From Aralia elata (taxonomy: Eukaryota; Streptophyta; Magnoliopsida; Apiales; Araliaceae), in the NCBI GenBank assembly GCA_034770075.1, contig CM068387.1, positions 76,819,971-76,883,970 on the forward strand: DNA of 64,000 nt. Reading direction: 5' to 3'. Position numbers and translations under genes: made by a program. Positions 1 to 9,682 of the stretch are shown piece by piece. Within the stretch, counting starts at the first letter, position 1; the number at the start of each line of letters is the position of its first letter. The notes beneath the pieces are model-generated. The model was not told where the DNA came from. It was given only the letters and a program-made list of their open reading frames with translations, and did not search any database.

Positions 1-43
1 AACTTGTTTTGGGAATTGATGTGTTTTGAAAAATGAATTGAAC

Positions 44-1193
44 CGTTGGCGGAACCAGAACAATTTTAGAGGGTCAAAATACATTAATAAAAAAAATTTA
101 TTTATTGACGTTTGGAATGTTTCTTTCAGTTGTACGACTGAGACGAGTCAACTGTATCCTGCGAGTCTGCAGACTGCAGGGTCATGAACGCTTGGAGTGC
201 TTCTCTAAATGTTGAAATCACCAAAACAGCCCCAACACCATGTTCAGGCCAATCTCAACTGCTGTAGCGCAGCTGCTGCTGCTAGCCCAGCTGCAGCCCA
301 TATCAAAACACCTACTTTGCCATTTTCTAGTTTGCAGACCATACATTCAATTACAACCAACTTTGGATATGTTGTAGATGGCATGACAAGCTATTTTTAA
401 AAAATATATCCCAGCCAAAACGGACCTTTTAAACAGGTTTTACAAGGGCTTGAAACTGCCCGAGCAGATTTTTAACCAAACCTAACTTGTTCAATTCTTA
501 AAATCTTACTTTTAAACTTGTTTTAGGTTACCTAAACCACTTGAATTACTTTATATAATATGTATGAAGGTTTCCTTGCTCATAAACTTAACTAAATTCC
601 TTTATTTATGTTCGACAGTCTCAAAGAGGAAATTTTACAAACATCTTATGTGCATTAGTTTAAATGACATAATTCATAGGCATTTATAGATGCTTCAAAC
701 CATGTTTTCCTCCTTATTACTCCGCACAACAACAACTAATCTCCTTCTAATTCATAGCCCAATCAACAGTTCAAGCACAACAATTAGATCAATATACACT
801 TATGTATTTACTTAATCTTCAATGAACACAAATGAAATGAATAAGGTACCTTTTTGCTTATAATCTACTTGAACTTTCATTTTGATTCCTGTTATAGGTT
901 TGTTGTAAGCTGAATCCAGTCGGACCAGTCCCCTCATACCAAAAATGAATTTTAATTTCCTCCGCATTCCAAACGCAGCTTCAATTTCTAGTAGATTTGA
1001 AATATTTAACAATAGCTTAGTAGTAGGAAGAGTTAGACTTGAATTGGTTTTTGGAATGAAAGAGTTAGAGAATGAGAGGGCAGACTCGGGCAACAATTGA
1101 ACTCTATTTATGTTCGCAGGCGTCACCGCGGCAGCATCGGAATATCAGGGTACCAGGGTCATATGACCCCCTCGACCCCTGATTCTGCCTCTG
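44..1193. mobile_element. hAT-like non-autonomous insertion in the GST1 unit
   Basis: The flanks (ending near 47 and resuming at 1194) lie side by side in the sister GST3 unit near 31476-31485, so about 1.15 kb was inserted here or lost there. The right end reads outward as CAGAGGCAGAATCAGGGG and the left end starts GGCGGAACCAG, a degenerate pair of inverted ends of the CAG-plus-GGCGGA style seen in many plant hAT elements. No clean 8-bp target duplication is visible; a few bases at the left junction seem to be lost. Inside, on the minus strand (812-1126), lies a 104-codon open frame that I do not recognise; it may be chance or a captured gene piece. Confidence 0.5.
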
Positions 1194-1580
1194 CACCAAC
1201 TAACATAAAATATGTGTGGTGAAAAAGAAAAATAGAGAATCACACAATAATACTACTCATTGTTCAATTTGGTTCCCTCCAATACTTTAAAATGATTGAG
1301 TTGGCATGGTTCTGATAAAAACAAGTTTTACTCCAAAAGTATTTTGAGATCTTTGTATCAATTGTATTTATGCAAAAAGTAATAGTTCACCGGATTCTAT
1401 ATAAGTAGCTGATTTGGAAAAAAAGGTATTTGATATTCATTGCAATGGTATGTCCAAACAAAATGAATGACAACCCATACATGTTGAACAGTATGACAAC
1501 CAACATCATGCCAAATGCCAATGAGTAATGATGCTGAAACAGTTAATCTGAATACAGACGGGCACGTTTAACGAGCCAAT

Positions 1581-1585
<5 letters not shown>

Positions 1586-1620
<35 letters not shown>
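1586..1620. repeat. (TA)n microsatellite
   Basis: Uninterrupted TA dinucleotide tract. The homologous site in the GST3 unit (about 31820-31855) also carries a TA tract of similar length, so the microsatellite predates that duplication. Confidence 0.9.
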
Positions 1621-1625
<5 letters not shown>

Positions 1626-1650
1626 AATTTAAAACACAATTAAAATAATA

Positions 1651-1908
1651 TTCCCTCCGTCCCAAATTAATTGCATTTCTAGGACTTTTTAAAGTCAAAT
1701 TGACTATTTTTAAAACTAATTTTTTTACTATTTTTGCTAACATATAGGTAAAGATATTATAACCAAAAGAAAGTATATACAATTTATTACTAATTTCAAT
1801 TTTTATAATTTTAGAAATATATTTATATATGTTTAATTATTAATTTTAAAAATAGTCAATTTGACTTTAAAAAGTCCTAGAAAAGCAATTAATTTGGGAC
1901 AGAGGGAG
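1651..1908. mobile_element. Stowaway-type MITE (258 bp)
   Basis: The inverted ends (CTCCCTCCGTCCCAAATTAA type) pair over roughly 70 bp and are flanked by a TA duplication at 1649-1650 and 1909-1910. Removing the element and one TA gives exactly the sequence in the sister GST3 unit around 31885, which is therefore an empty site. This is the pattern of Tc1/mariner-derived Stowaway elements. It has no coding capacity. Confidence 0.9.
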
Positions 1909-2091
1909 TATTAATATCAAAACATGATTAATTCTTCATCCGTCTTCAGAATGTTTTAATTGAAATAGAAGTATATCTCAAAATATCAAAGTCATCAAAA
2001 CCGTGAAATTCCAAATAAACATTCAAGTCATACAAACTCATGCAACATGAACTGATGAAAATATACTGTTATGTACAATTAACAAGTTGTG

Positions 2092-2096
<5 letters not shown>

Positions 2097-2126
<30 letters not shown>
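2097..2126. repeat. (TA)n microsatellite
   Basis: TA tract downstream of the GST1 stop codon. The GST3 unit has a shorter tract at the same place (about 32077-32092), showing length change since duplication. Confidence 0.9.
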
Positions 2127-2128
<2 letters not shown>

Positions 2129-2348
2129 TATTTAGGTGGATGTTTCATGATTAAAGAAACAAAAAAGAAGAAGGTTGAATTCACTTCATTTTATTGCTAC
2201 TGAAAATTATAATTCACATATAGATAAAAGTAAAATACTTACTACAAAACTCAAATAAAATCATACAAATTGTGAATTTTAAATTTTCATAAATTAACTT
2301 AAAAAATTCAAAATATATCTCTAATTTTAAAATCGTACTAATTAATAA

Positions 2349-3502
2349 TTAGCTAGCAGATGCTAGAATAATGCTACGCTCTTGAAAGTACACAAGCATC
2401 TTATCTCTTGGTGGCAACTTGTCTTTGACCACTGGGTGATTGAGAAATTTGTGTATCCATGAAGTAAGGGCTGGGAATTTTATTGGGTCCATAATTTTAA
2501 AGGACCCAACTTCTTCCCAAACGGGTAACCAGTGAGAGATCCACCCGAGTGCAAGGTCCAAATACCCAATATCTTCTCCTCCAAAGAAACTCTTTCCTTT
2601 AATCTCTTCCTCTAGCTTTTCCAAGTACTCTGTGGATGATTTCACAGCTCTTTCCTTTTCTTTTCCTTGAGCCCACATAGCCATATATGCTTCTTTAAAA
2701 AGCTATTACATAACAGCAAAGAGTTAAAGTACTATTTCAGACAACTTTTTTATAGCAAAAAAAAATAAGAAATTGATATTTTTACCAAAGAAACCGATAT
2801 TTTCGCGACTCCTCTCACGTGAATAATAAATAGAATCCATATTTATGTGAGTGAAATTTTATAAAAATATCAATTTTATCTTCTAAAAATAACAATTTCC
2901 AAATAGGTAGGGTATGTACTCAATTTGGAGACAAAACAATTACAATATATATATACTACTTGTCTAAGTTCAGTATGTGATTTTTACATACTTTTTTTTT
3001 TATATACAGAAATAATTCACAAACACACCATCAAACCTAAGTGTTAAGGTTTTGAGACGGAATATTTTTTTAATTTGACTTTCACGTGAAAGGAAGCTTT
3101 ATAAAAAGCATATAATATAATTAACCCACAAAAGGAGTAATAAAATGAAAAACAGAACAAATTTCAAGGAAATCAAACCTTCTCTTCTCCAAATTTAGCC
3201 CAGAATCGTGCCTTTGATCTCTCACAAGGATCTTGAGGAAACAAAGGATACTGTTTCCAAGTCTCATCAATGTACTCAAGAATAACAAATGACTCGGATA
3301 TCGCTTTCCCTTGGTGAATCAAAACAGGGACCTTTTTGTAAATTGGATTCAACTCAAGAAGCAAGGGGCTCTTGTTATGCATAACATCTTCATCTATGTA
3401 CTCATAATTCTTAACACCCTTAAGTTTTAATGCCCACTCTACCCTCATAACATAAGGGCTAACCCAAAACCCCAAGAGCTTCACTCCCTCTGAATTTTCC
3501 AT
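2349..3502 (-). CDS. Tau-class glutathione S-transferase, copy 1 (GST1)
   Basis: Two exons, 3179-3502 and 2349-2702, joined by a GT-AG intron, give 225 residues, normal for plant tau GSTs. Exon 1 encodes the thioredoxin-like glutathione-binding domain: VSPYVMR with the presumed catalytic Ser15, the NPIYKKVPV loop, and the Glu70-Ser71 pair in AISESFVILEYIDE. Exon 2 encodes the helical substrate-binding domain. The single intron after residue 108 is at the usual tau-class position. Such enzymes conjugate glutathione to electrophiles in the cytosol and are often stress-induced; the actual substrate cannot be read from sequence. Two near relatives lie in this window: GST2 (intact) and GST3 (broken). 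The translated exon 2 is identical to that of GST3, indicating recent duplication or conversion. Confidence 0.92.
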
Positions 3503-3570
3503 ACTTCAATGTCCTTCCCTACATGTTTGTTGCTTTGTTTTTATACTTATCATTTTGGAAAATCCAATAT

Positions 3571-3722
3571 GGGACCATTTTTTTGATAATTTGTACATGG
3601 CCAATTTCAAATTTTCTTTGTCGTGGTTTGGTATGCATCCAAAAATGGGACCATTTTTTTGACAATTTGTACATGGCCAATTTCAAATTTTCTTTGTCGT
3701 GGTTTGGTATTCATCCAATGTC
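3571..3722. repeat. 76-bp tandem duplication in the GST1 promoter
   Basis: A segment beginning GGGACCATTTTTTTGA is repeated with a 76-bp period 70-220 bp upstream of the GST1 start codon. The GST3 unit also has two copies (33258-33418, period about 85), while GST2 has only one (about 30317-30385). The doubling therefore predates the GST1/GST3 split but not the split from GST2. Confidence 0.85.
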
Positions 3723-3783
3723 ACTATCTTGTTCGTTTCCAAGGAAAATGTTTTTATATAAGAGGGTAAATGCATGAAGCTTT

Positions 3784-5755
3784 TAAGAAGTCCCAAAAAA
3801 GATTCTGATTTGCAAATAATATAAAGAGAGTAATATAATGTTAGAGATACAAATTATATACAAAAATTGTGTACAAATAATATAAAAAAAATTAAAAAGA
3901 GAAAATAGAAAGAGAGACCTACGATTGAATGTTTTACACATTTTAATTAATAAGTAATACACGAGTCCTATTTTTTGTGCAAATTTTTTTTGTACAATTT
4001 GTACATATAGTATTATCAAAGATGATAAGTTTTTATTTCAATAGTGGTGACATATGATAATAAAATTATATTGTAAATTTTAGAATATTGTATCGTTTTA
4101 TATTATTACTAACAATTAGGAGTTAGGACGGTTTTTATGAAACTGAAAATGACAACTCAGACCTTTACTTTTTTCTTTTTTTTTTGAAACAGAAAGAGTA
4201 ATATTTAAGGTAAAAACATATCTAGAAAAGCAACAAATTAAATAAGTTTAGAAAAGATAAATATTTTATGAAGTTGCAATTATTTAATGCAAAGAATTTA
4301 GTTATTACAAGTAAATACTCGATACTTAAATCTTAAGTATGTTAACTATAATATATATCATCTTTTCTAAACCTAATTGTTGCTTGTCCAGATAGGTGTG
4401 GGGAAGATGAGATGAGGGGTGACGACATTGGTGAAAACATATACTAATATGTATAAATTCAGATTTCATTTAGTTTCCTTAAAAAATTAAAACCGATTAT
4501 ATATCTTTTCAAATTTAGAAATTCTATCATCTCTCACTTGAAACTTGTGTCAAAAGGAAAATAATAATCTACACAGTAGTAGTTGTAGAAACCTGAGAGC
4601 CTTAGAAGATGAATTGACTCCTTCACGAGCTTTACTATTAATTTTTACCTAATGTACATGCCTAACACTTACTTTGTGAAGAAAAAATAATAACAAAAAA
4701 TTAAATGTCTAAGGCTCATAATTACAATGACCTGTAAAGCAATTAAGCTAGAATTAAACACCTCACACATACATACACATATATAATTTCTTTTTATTAT
4801 ATTTTCTGTTTTCTTGATAGGAAAATGAGCAAGGAGGCCTCCAATCCAATCTTTACAGCTTGGAAACCCCAAAAAGAGAATTTTTCCAGGCTCAAAAGAG
4901 AAAGAAACATCTTATCATCAAGGTATGGTGATTGTTGAGGGATTTGTTTTTGGTATATTTGTCCTCCAATTTCATAGGTTAATCCGGCTCGTAGCAATGA
5001 GTTGTATTTGTATTTTAAAACGTTTGTAATTGTATATTAAATATTATTAAATATGAATAAAATACAATTCATTTTATGTGATCGATAACTTTATTGAATC
5101 CAAATCAATTGATAAGGAGAGATTGGTATTCTTTTTCTAAATATTATTTTCTCATACCTTGCGTGGCCTAGCTTCCACTCAAGAAATCTACGGTTTGGTT
5201 TAGTGAATATCGCTTTCTTTGTTGAATAAACTTAGGAACCAAGCTAACTAGGATTGCTCCGGTCTGTCTGGCTTCCAAAATCTGCCGAAAGTTATATATA
5301 TATCCACCTTTCCACTAGTATATATGTGCAGTTTTCCACTTTTCCTTTTGGAGTACCATTTCATTTGCCATTACTAAACAATTGGACATTTCTCATTTGT
5401 AAATAAGTTAACAATATAATTGAATTAAGAATGGCATGTCAGTATTAGTTAAATAACTAATAGACATTTTTCACTAACATGAAAAATTGGCCGTCTAATT
5501 TGTCGCGTATTAACATTATGGTCCTTCAATTTTTATAAATGACAAACTTGTTCAAAGTATAGATCTAAATTTTTATAAATCTACCAACTTTGGGGGAACT
5601 ATGACACTCGTATAATTTTGGGTCTTGTTAAATTGAAAAACAAAATGTACCTTAAAAGTGAGTTAAACTGAATGACAGTCTAATTCACAACACGATAAAC
5701 TGATTAGACTCAAACTGAAGTATTATATCATCTCAACGTAACAAATTGATCAGGC
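3784..5755. other. GST1 upstream region, no gene seen
   Basis: AT-rich non-coding sequence. From 3784 to about 4790 it aligns with 33477-34651 upstream of GST3, and weaker similarity to the GST2 upstream region continues to about 5030 (compare 30790-31260). Short open frames around 4669-4997 have no recognisable product and are disrupted in the sister copies. Nothing identifiable is seen from 5030 to 5755. Confidence 0.7.
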
Positions 5756-5758
5756 TTA

Positions 5759-6265
5759 GGGGCTATTTGTTTACATCTGAAAGAGTTTGAATGAGTTTAA
5801 ATCTGACCGAATAAATCATTCAAACCGTTTATCTTATAATTTTTAAATTTTAAATGCATCTAAATGTGTCTGAATGATTCATCCAGAAAATTGTAGTTGA
5901 AGTAGTGCTGAATGATATTTTTACCTACCTACTCACATAGACAATTAAAAATTACATTTAAAATCCATCTTTTTTTACTATTGTAAACAAATTTTGTTAT
6001 GTATAAGTTGTTTTTTGATTTTTTGCTTTAACAAATTGCTCAATAACCAATTTAATGAATGTTGTTGTGTCTTTTGTTTTGGTTTTATGAACTGATAGAA
6101 TGTTATTAAAAATTTTAGTGTTTCTTCTTAAAGTTATATTACTAATAGTATACTTCATCAAAGATTGTTCACAAGTTTATATTTAATCTGTTTAGATAAC
6201 ATTATTTATTTATAAACATAATAAATTTGTTCATAATAGTCCAGAAGGTTAAAATAATAAAATAG
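5759..6265. mobile_element. Truncated PIF/Harbinger-like MITE
   Basis: Starts with TTA then GGGGCTATTTGTTTACATC and aligns along its length with the complete element at 7921-8515, up to the shared block around CATAATAAATTTGTTCATAA. The last 120 or so bases, including the right terminal repeat, are missing, so this copy is truncated just before the DUF761 promoter. Confidence 0.7.
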
Positions 6266-6352
6266 ATTTACATGTTAGTCAACATTTTTTCACCACCCAT
6301 GCAAAGAAAGCACATTAAGAAAAGAATGAAGCAGGAACAAGGTAGCCAGGAG

Positions 6353-6358
6353 TATAAA
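6353..6358 (+). promoter_or_regulatory. TATA box of the DUF761 gene
   Basis: TATAAA about 100 bp upstream of the start codon at 6460, followed by a CT-rich stretch typical of plant 5' leaders. Position-based inference. Confidence 0.5.
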
Positions 6359-6459
6359 ATCCATCAAATCCACCATTTGTGCTTGCAAAAACCTTCAAAG
6401 AAAATCTCTCTCTCCCTCCTCTCTTGCTCATATCAAAGAAAACCAAACATAAACAGTTG

Positions 6460-7026
6460 ATGTCCAGCTTCAACTTAGCAAAGAAGCTTATACCCGCTAA
6501 GAAGGCGTGGAAAAGCTTCACCAACAATCTTCAATCCAAACTACCCAACAATATCCTCAAATTCTCCAAATCCATCAAAAAAATCCGACCCTTTATCCAA
6601 CTTAAGCTACGAGTCAAGACTCGACGCTCTTTCAATCACCGTCGCCACCACTACCACCACCACCTAACTCAAAAGAACTCCGCGGCCATATACGTAGACC
6701 ACCTATTTCCAAAGCCAACCTCAATGCGTCCAAACAAAGGAAAAGAAGTATTATTGCCTGCTTCAACTACTAGTAGCGGTGCTTCCAATAAGGCCAAAGT
6801 AGAAGCTACAAATATGAATATAAATAAGCTTAAAAAAGAACATAATTTTACCCCTAAAAAGGGTGTAAAGGTTCTTGATGAGGCATGGAAGGGTTTATCT
6901 TTGCCACAAATTAGAGGAGTGGATGAAAGAGCAGAGGAATTCATTTCCAAGTTCCGTCAAGATATGAAGCTACAAAGGGAGCAATCTCTCCTTGAGTTCC
7001 AAGAGATGCTGGCTCGAGGTGCTTAA
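6460..7026 (+). CDS. DUF761 / cotton-fibre-expressed-like small protein
   Basis: A single-exon gene of 188 residues. The C-terminal block GVDERAEEFISKFRQDMKLQ is the hallmark of the plant DUF761 family, whose members end with this short amphipathic segment. The N-terminal half is strongly basic (many Lys/Arg, a His-rich stretch near residues 58-68), with no signal peptide or membrane segment. I chose the Met at 6460 because the sequence before it reads as a CT-rich leader and SSFNLAKKLIPAKKAWKSF resembles the start of relatives; a Met at 6379 in the same frame would add 27 residues. The molecular function of the family is not established, so none is assigned. Confidence 0.8.
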   Translation: MSSFNLAKKLIPAKKAWKSFTNNLQSKLPNNILKFSKSIKKIRPFIQLKLRVKTRRSFNHRRHHYHHHLTQKNSAAIYVDHLFPKPTSMRPNKGKEVLLPASTTSSGASNKAKVEATNMNINKLKKEHNFTPKKGVKVLDEAWKGLSLPQIRGVDERAEEFISKFRQDMKLQREQSLLEFQEMLARGA

Positions 7027-7920
7027 TTATGAGTTTTATTTATATATATATGGACACAGTTATGTATTCATCTTAATTCAAAAGATGAAAGAAGGGGCTT
7101 GATTACTAAAGGTACAGAGTGAATTTTTATTTTTATTTCTTCAAAAAAAGACTACTTTTTTGGTATATTTTGCCCAAAATTTTTGTGGGGAAAATTTTAA
7201 ATGGTTTTCGATTTATATATATACGTAATGGTGTGATTTCATGTATAGGAGAAATAGGTTGTGTGGAATTTTTATTTATTTTTTGAGAATTTGTCATTTG
7301 GGTATTATTTTTTGAGTGCGTAAAATTAATGTATACATATGGAAGATTTGGAATGAAAGAAATTAGTTAATTGTAACTGATTTCTCTCATAGTTAAATTG
7401 GAAGTGATTGAATTTAATAGAGTGGTTGTTTACCTGGTTGAGCTGTTGTGTAGAACTTTAGTGCTTGGTAGTAGTTGTAGTTCGCAAAAGAAATTAAGAA
7501 GACAAAATTTAGGAATTGGTGGATTGCAAGTACTAATTTGGACTAAGAGAAGAAAAAATAGAAGGTATACCATAAGTATGAATTTCATTATTTCAATTAC
7601 TAGAATGCCTTTCTTCCGAGAATCACTTGTTAAATAATTACCAAAAGTTTCTTATATTGATGGAGGCTGGGAAAAGAAAAGGCTTTTATATTTTGATTGC
7701 CAAATATCAAAAATGTATTGTTGATAATGAGCTTAATCCTTTGTAACAAAAGCAATTTTGAACATGATATTTTGTTCTTATAAATTGACATTAACTTGCA
7801 CCTCCTCCACTCTTCAGACATCTTTTTAGTATGTATGAAATTATTAATAAACTAGTCCGTCAACCTAAGGTCACAACCCCAGATACCTCTAATTCTTTAT
7901 AATCGAATGAATCTTTCTTA
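7027..7920. other. 3' flank of the DUF761 gene, no gene seen
   Basis: AT-rich sequence with no convincing reading frame or repeat. It probably contains the 3' untranslated region and terminator of the DUF761 gene in its first few hundred bases. Confidence 0.5.
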
Positions 7921-8515
7921 GGGCTGTTTGTTTACTTATAAATAAGTCTAAATATGACCGAATAAATTATTTAGACTATCAATTTTTAAATTTTAAATGT
8001 ATTTGAACAATTTTTCCAAACAATTATGACTGAATCAGTAAAAAGTAGTGTTGAATGATATTTTTATTTACATAGTCTCATTGACAATTGAAACTTACAT
8101 TTAATATCCATCTTGTTTTACTATTATAAACAAATTTTGTTATGTACAAATTATTTCTTATTTTTCTTTTACAAATTGGTTATTGACCAATTTAATGAAT
8201 GTTGTTGTAGTCTTTTGTTTTGAAATATTATTAATATTTTTAGTGTTTTATTTTTAAAATTATATAACTAATAATATACTCCATCAGAGATTATTCAAAA
8301 GTTTATATTTAATTTTTCTTAGATAGCATTGTTTATTTTTAATTACATAATAAATTTGTTCATAACAGTTCATAAGATTAATATAGGAAAACATACGTAT
8401 TCCTATATTATTAAACACATGATTCCATTTCGTATTCAAATATTATACTATATTCAATTCATTCAGATTTTCTTATACATTCAGAACTTTTCATTCAGTT
8501 TTATCAAACAACCCC
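7921..8515. mobile_element. PIF/Harbinger-like MITE (595 bp)
   Basis: The ends read GGGCTGTTTGTTTAC and, inverted, AAGGGGTTGTTTGATAAAAC without the leading AA, flanked by TTA at 7918-7920 and 8516-8518. A three-base TTA duplication and GGGG-TGTTTG ends are typical of PIF/Harbinger (Tourist) elements. It is related to 5759-6265 (truncated) and 24144-24803 (complete, inside an MDH2 intron). No transposase frame. Confidence 0.8.
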
Positions 8516-8518
8516 TTA

Positions 8519-9230
8519 ATCTTGTTTCATGACTTGTAAAAAAAAAAATTAAAAAAAAAGTAAAAAAAAAAAAAAAAAAACCCAACTTACTCAATTAAAA
8601 CTTTTATATGGTTCTTGAACTCCTTTTACTCTCACAATTAAACTACTGATCGAAATAACTCCTCCACTATCCCTTGAGCTACACATTTTTTTACAAGTCT
8701 TTGATTCTTGCCCTTTGCAGTGTCTTAAGTCACTAAATTTTGTACCTTGTCCTACCAAAAGTGTAGCACAATACTCTCCCTCATGGGGTTTTGGTACAAA
8801 CTCTATTGTGGCCGCAGCGATTTTAAATTGATTAAAAATCGAAACCGTCGCACATCAACTTCTCCGAATTTATCTCTAAAAACTATATACTCCATTTATT
8901 TCCTTTTAAATTTCACAACATTGTTATGACACATCTTCCCAAATATATTTTCATTAATATATGTGTGAAAGAAAGATCACTAATTTATGTTAAAAGACTG
9001 CAATTTATTTGAACCCCTTCGTACCGTCATTTGTTCCGTCTTTTAATATAAAAATATAGACATAATGCATAAATTAACACAAATATATAACTTAACATAT
9101 AACTAATAAATTAATGTGACTATTTGTAACAAAAGTAATATATTTTTGTCAAAATATAATTTAATTTTTTTTGTCTTAATTCTTGTACATAAAAATGAGA
9201 TTCAAATTATATATCAAAAAAATAATAATA
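8519..9230. other. Intergenic, no gene seen
   Basis: Begins with an A-rich tract (about 8538-8580) and continues as AT-rich sequence. I see no coding or clear repeat structure before similarity to the MDH2 promoter starts near 9233. Confidence 0.5.
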
Positions 9231-9442
9231 ATAATTGAGGCATGCCTCAAGGCATTATTTGGGCCGCTATGTTGTATGGGTCGATGCAACACTAATTAAA
9301 GTCTCAAACAAGTTGACTTATGGGCCACAAACACGTCAGCTTAATCGTATACCACACGGTCCAAGAAACGCTAAGCCTGCATTACGTGTCATCATTTTGC
9401 CCATCAGTCACGAATATCCAATAGGCATCCAAAGGTTCGTGT

Positions 9443-9475
9443 AAGCGCTTTACGCATCACGGCGCACAATAGAAA
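9443..9475 (+). promoter_or_regulatory. 33-bp block conserved between the MDH1 and MDH2 promoters
   Basis: The block starting AAGCGCTTTACGCATCACGG is identical to 21705-21737 upstream of MDH2, although the surrounding promoter has diverged by substitutions and small indels. It lies about 210 bp before the MDH1 start codon. A TATA-like TATATAT follows at 9556-9562. Conservation against a diverged background suggests a regulatory element; the binding factor is unknown. Confidence 0.55.
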
Positions 9476-9682
9476 ACCCACCTCACAAGTCACAACAAGA
9501 AAAAGTCAATAACCTAATCTCGAACATAAACGTCGTCGTTCAGTCGTCTTCAGTTTATATATCACTGCGCATTTCTCACTCCTCACATTGACTCTTCGTT
9601 TACATCGTTCACTATCTCTCTCTCTCTCTCTCCATTTTATCTATTAGCACAGATTTGATCAGATCGGATCAGATACTCAACA

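Noticed and set aside
3523..3777. 84-codon open frame on the plus strand upstream of GST1
   Set aside because: It is the translation of the duplicated promoter module and the internal repetition of its protein only mirrors the DNA repeat; no start context or family.
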